Assembly: GCA_946885925.1 (NCBI GenBank) | Contig: CAMPHP010000098.1 | Span: forward strand, 1-8,436 | DNA from: an uncultured Litorilinea sp. | GTDB lineage: Bacteria; Chloroflexota; Anaerolineae; Caldilineales; Caldilineaceae | Length of the DNA: 8,436 bases | Direction of reading: 5' to 3' | Part shown: positions 6,272-8,436 of the stretch, one piece after another | Position numbering within the stretch: position 1 is the first letter of the stretch | Layout: the number at the start of each line of letters is the position of its first letter | Position numbers and translations under genes: made by a program | Notes under the pieces: generated by a model | The model's input: only the letters and a program-made list of their open reading frames with translations | The model's database searches: none | Told to the model about the DNA's origin: nothing

Positions 6272-8436
6272 TAGTAGAGGTCTCCTGTTCCAAAGAGAAT
6301 GGATTGGTTTGCCTGGGGCACTTCACCGAGAACAGTTCGCCCCACATGACAGGTAGTCAGGGTATAGAAACGACCATCTAGCGCACTCGCCCCTACCACA
6401 AGCAAAGAGGGCGTATGTTCGGGTTCTTTGGCATAATTCAAGGTAATCTCACCATTGCGATTGAGCACAATCTGGAAGCTCACCAGATCGTTTGGGTCAC
6501 TGCCCCCCGTGCTGATCAGATCGACGTATTCAATCACAAATAGGTCGGCGCTTGGTTGGAAGGTAGCAATGCGGCTATTTTCGCCCACGCTCAAATCACT
6601 CCACCATCCATAGGCGGAGAAAGAGGGCCATGTTTGGTTGTTCAGGCAGTGCGTTGGCAAATGAGACGGAAGGGCCGATGCGGAGGCGACCACAAAGCCA
6701 TCGGTGAAGATGCGGAGGTCGGTGTAACTGGCCCCCTTCACAGTGAGGGTAAAAGGCAACGGGGTCACAATGCTGCCATTGTCAGGGATGGTATGGTTGG
6801 CGCGTTTTGTAAAGATTGGCTCAGCCCATTTGTAGCTTACTGATTCGCCACTCGCCCAGGGTAAGAATAGCTGCTCGTTCCCCACCACGGGATGAGCCAC
6901 ATCAAAGCGTAGTGGAACCCGGTAGACCGACTTCTGTCCATCTTTCGTTGTAGATGTTACCTGCAATTCGCCTAGATGGGTGCCCACATTGACAGCAGTT
7001 GGCGTAAAGACAACTTGTGCGGCCACGGGTTCGCTATAGATCACCGTGCCACTGCGCGGCCCCACCACATCATACCAAGGGGCCGCACTCGCGGGTGCAA
7101 CCTCCCAGGTCAACGGCTCCAAGCTAGAATTCTCTATGGGTAGGGAGAGATAGATCGGTGAGCCATTGACAAGAGAAGAGGCCGCCAAGGAATCTTGTGG
7201 CAGCGCCAAAACAGGCGACATTGCCCGACGCACTGCCATCGCTGCATCCAGCCGTCCCTGTCCAATCTCATTAGCACTTCCCGCAATCGGGGCGGCTGTC
7301 TCCAAGAGAATCTCGCGCACTGCATTTGCATCTAAATCAGGGCGCATACTCCAAACCAGCGCAGCCGCCCCCGATACAATGCCTGTCGCCATGCTCGTCC
7401 CATCTGCTTGGCAATACAAGCCACCACTGACTTGTCGCAACCCGGAAGGACAGAGCGCACCGGGATCACGCGTCCATGAACTCAGAATCGAATTGCCCGA
7501 ACCGCCACCAGGGGCCACAATGTCTAGCTGTGACCCTCTGTTGCTGTAGTTGGCGCGCGTATCAGAGTACGTTGTGGCACCCACCGCTAGCACAGAAGGA
7601 TAGGCAGCGGGATAGCTGACCGTACTCTTGCCCTGGTTGCCCGCAGCAGCAATGACCAGTACCCCTTCCGACGCTGCATACTGTACAGCCGAGCGCAACA
7701 CAGCAGTATCTACAGCCAATTCCAGGCTCAGGTTGATAATACGAGCACCCTCATCCGTCGCATCGCGGATAGCCTGGGCAATGCCACTGACACCACCCAG
7801 GCCATTATCATCAAGCGCTTTCAGTGGATTAATCTGCACCTGCCAGCCAGTTCCAGCCATGCCATCATTGTTCGCTGCCGCTGCCACCAGGCCGGAGATG
7901 TGCGTGCCATGACCGTTATCATCCATGGGCGTTGCATCGTTATCCACATAGTTATAGCCAGCCAAAAGCCGGTTGGCAAGGTCGGGATGGGCAAAGTCTA
8001 CCCCTGTGTCAATCACGGCAACCTCAATGGTCTGAAGCCCTCCCTGCGCCTCGGCCAAAGCCATAGACCAAGCACGGCTCATACCAATGCGTTGCAGATA
8101 CCATTGTTCAGGATAGAGCACGTCGGCCACATTAAAGGGCGATTCGACCCTGGCTACGGCTGGTTCCATCGTGTCGGGGGAACCTTGCGCCACTTGGGCA
8201 AGCCAATCTGGCTCGGCAAAGGCCACATCTGCATGGGTAAGCAGCGTTTCAATTGTGCCCCATTCTGTCCCAGTGGGTACAGTGAGCTTATAGCCTGCCA
8301 ATGGCTCGTTGCCATCTACGCTTGCTGCGCTGACCGCACCTGCGCCTAGATCCAACGGCTCCACAGCCGATACCTCTAGCCCGCTCCATGGCACCTCGGC
8401 GGATGGCGTTTCACTGGTTGGCACTGCACCCCATGT
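6271..8436 (-). CDS. secreted subtilisin-family (S8) serine protease, N-terminus cut by window edge
   Basis: This is an extracellular serine endopeptidase. Residues are numbered from the GTG at 8424, but the frame stays open to the edge (TWGA precedes it) and no signal peptide is present, so the true start lies outside. About 40-80 ([12 protein letters not shown]... to AEPDWLAQV) resembles the end of an inhibitory propeptide. The catalytic domain (about 105-400) has Asp139 in VIDTGVD, His172 in NGHGTHISG, oxyanion Asn263 in AAAGNQG and Ser344 in GTSMA. Cys325 and Cys338, just before the serine, could form a disulfide. Residues about 425-510 look like a BACON/Ig-like module ([20 protein letters not shown]). 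Residues about 555-690 look like a beta-sandwich found in large secreted proteins ([43 protein letters not shown]). No membrane or sorting tail is seen. It is tightly coupled to moaB downstream. Confidence 0.93.
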   Translation of the reverse strand, partial: TWGAVPTSETPSAEVPWSGLEVSAVEPLDLGAGAVSAASVDGNEPLAGYKLTVPTGTEWGTIETLLTHADVAFAEPDWLAQVAQGSPDTMEPAVARVESPFNVADVLYPEQWYLQRIGMSRAWSMALAEAQGGLQTIEVAVIDTGVDFAHPDLANRLLAGYNYVDNDATPMDDNGHGTHISGLVAAAANNDGMAGTGWQVQINPLKALDDNGLGGVSGIAQAIRDATDEGARIINLSLELAVDTAVLRSAVQYAASEGVLVIAAAGNQGKSTVSYPAAYPSVLAVGATTYSDTRANYSNRGSQLDIVAPGGGSGNSILSSWTRDPGALCPSGLRQVSGGLYCQADGTSMATGIVSGAAALVWSMRPDLDANAVREILLETAAPIAGSANEIGQGRLDAAMAVRRAMSPVLALPQDSLAASSLVNGSPIYLSLPIENSSLEPLTWEVAPASAAPWYDVVGPRSGTVIYSEPVAAQVVFTPTAVNVGTHLGELQVTSTTKDGQKSVYRVPLRFDVAHPVVGNEQLFLPWASGESVSYKWAEPIFTKRANHTIPDNGSIVTPLPFTLTVKGASYTDLRIFTDGFVVASASALPSHLPTHCLNNQTWPSFSAYGWWSDLSVGENSRIATFQPSADLFVIEYVDLISTGGSDPNDLVSFQIVLNRNGEITLNYAKEPEHTPSLLVVGASALDGRFYTLTTCHVGRTVLGEVPQANQSILFGTGDLY
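6282..6286 (-). promoter_or_regulatory. ribosome binding site of moaB, inside the protease gene
   Basis: Minus-strand AGGAG lies 10 nt before the moaB ATG and within the last codons of the upstream protease. Together with the TAATG stop-start overlap it fixes the moaB start and implies translational coupling or re-initiation. Confidence 0.7.

Noticed and set aside
7900..8349. 149-residue plus-strand open frame opposite the protease
   Set aside because: Antisense shadow of a clearly conserved subtilase catalytic domain; no recognisable protein features.

Overview
The window has moderate-to-high GC and dense gene packing. It looks like a chromosomal segment from a filamentous or environmental Chloroflexota (Anaerolineae/Caldilineae-like). 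That placement is an inference. It rests on a LysM-YkuD protein with a [ST]-[FY]-G-C active site, a secreted subtilase with the C-terminal beta-sandwich modules common in that phylum, and a COG3375 acetyltransferase next to an OSBS/NSAR enolase. No rRNA, tRNA, insertion sequence or CRISPR array was seen.

Layout. Bases 1-314 contain no convincing long gene, but the minus strand holds what looks like a compact, structured transcript: a -35/-10 pair, about 200 nt of RNA with long-range helices, and a textbook intrinsic terminator reading leftwards. Bases 315-5661 hold five plus-strand genes: a five-LysM L,D-transpeptidase-like protein; a HypE/PurM-like AIR-synthase-family protein; a COG3375 GNAT acyltransferase, overlapping the previous gene by 10 nt; an o-succinylbenzoate synthase/N-succinylamino acid racemase; and a Nudix hydrolase, joined to it by a TAATG overlap. 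Two related hairpins follow the GNAT and Nudix genes and probably end the two plus-strand units. From 5765 to the right edge two minus-strand genes converge on them: MoaB, coupled by another TAATG overlap to an upstream subtilisin-family protease cut by the window edge.

How the genes fit together. GNAT plus OSBS/NSAR suggests either menaquinone synthesis (MenC) or N-succinyl-amino-acid metabolism; no other men gene is visible to decide. The HypE-like protein lacks the C-terminal cysteine needed for hydrogenase maturation and is better read as part of the GNAT unit. The protease-moaB pair is tight but functionally unexplained.

The most interesting signals are the uncharacterised minus-strand RNA at about 65-265, which has a possible terminator/antiterminator switch, and the pair of intergenic hairpins whose stems differ by compensatory changes.
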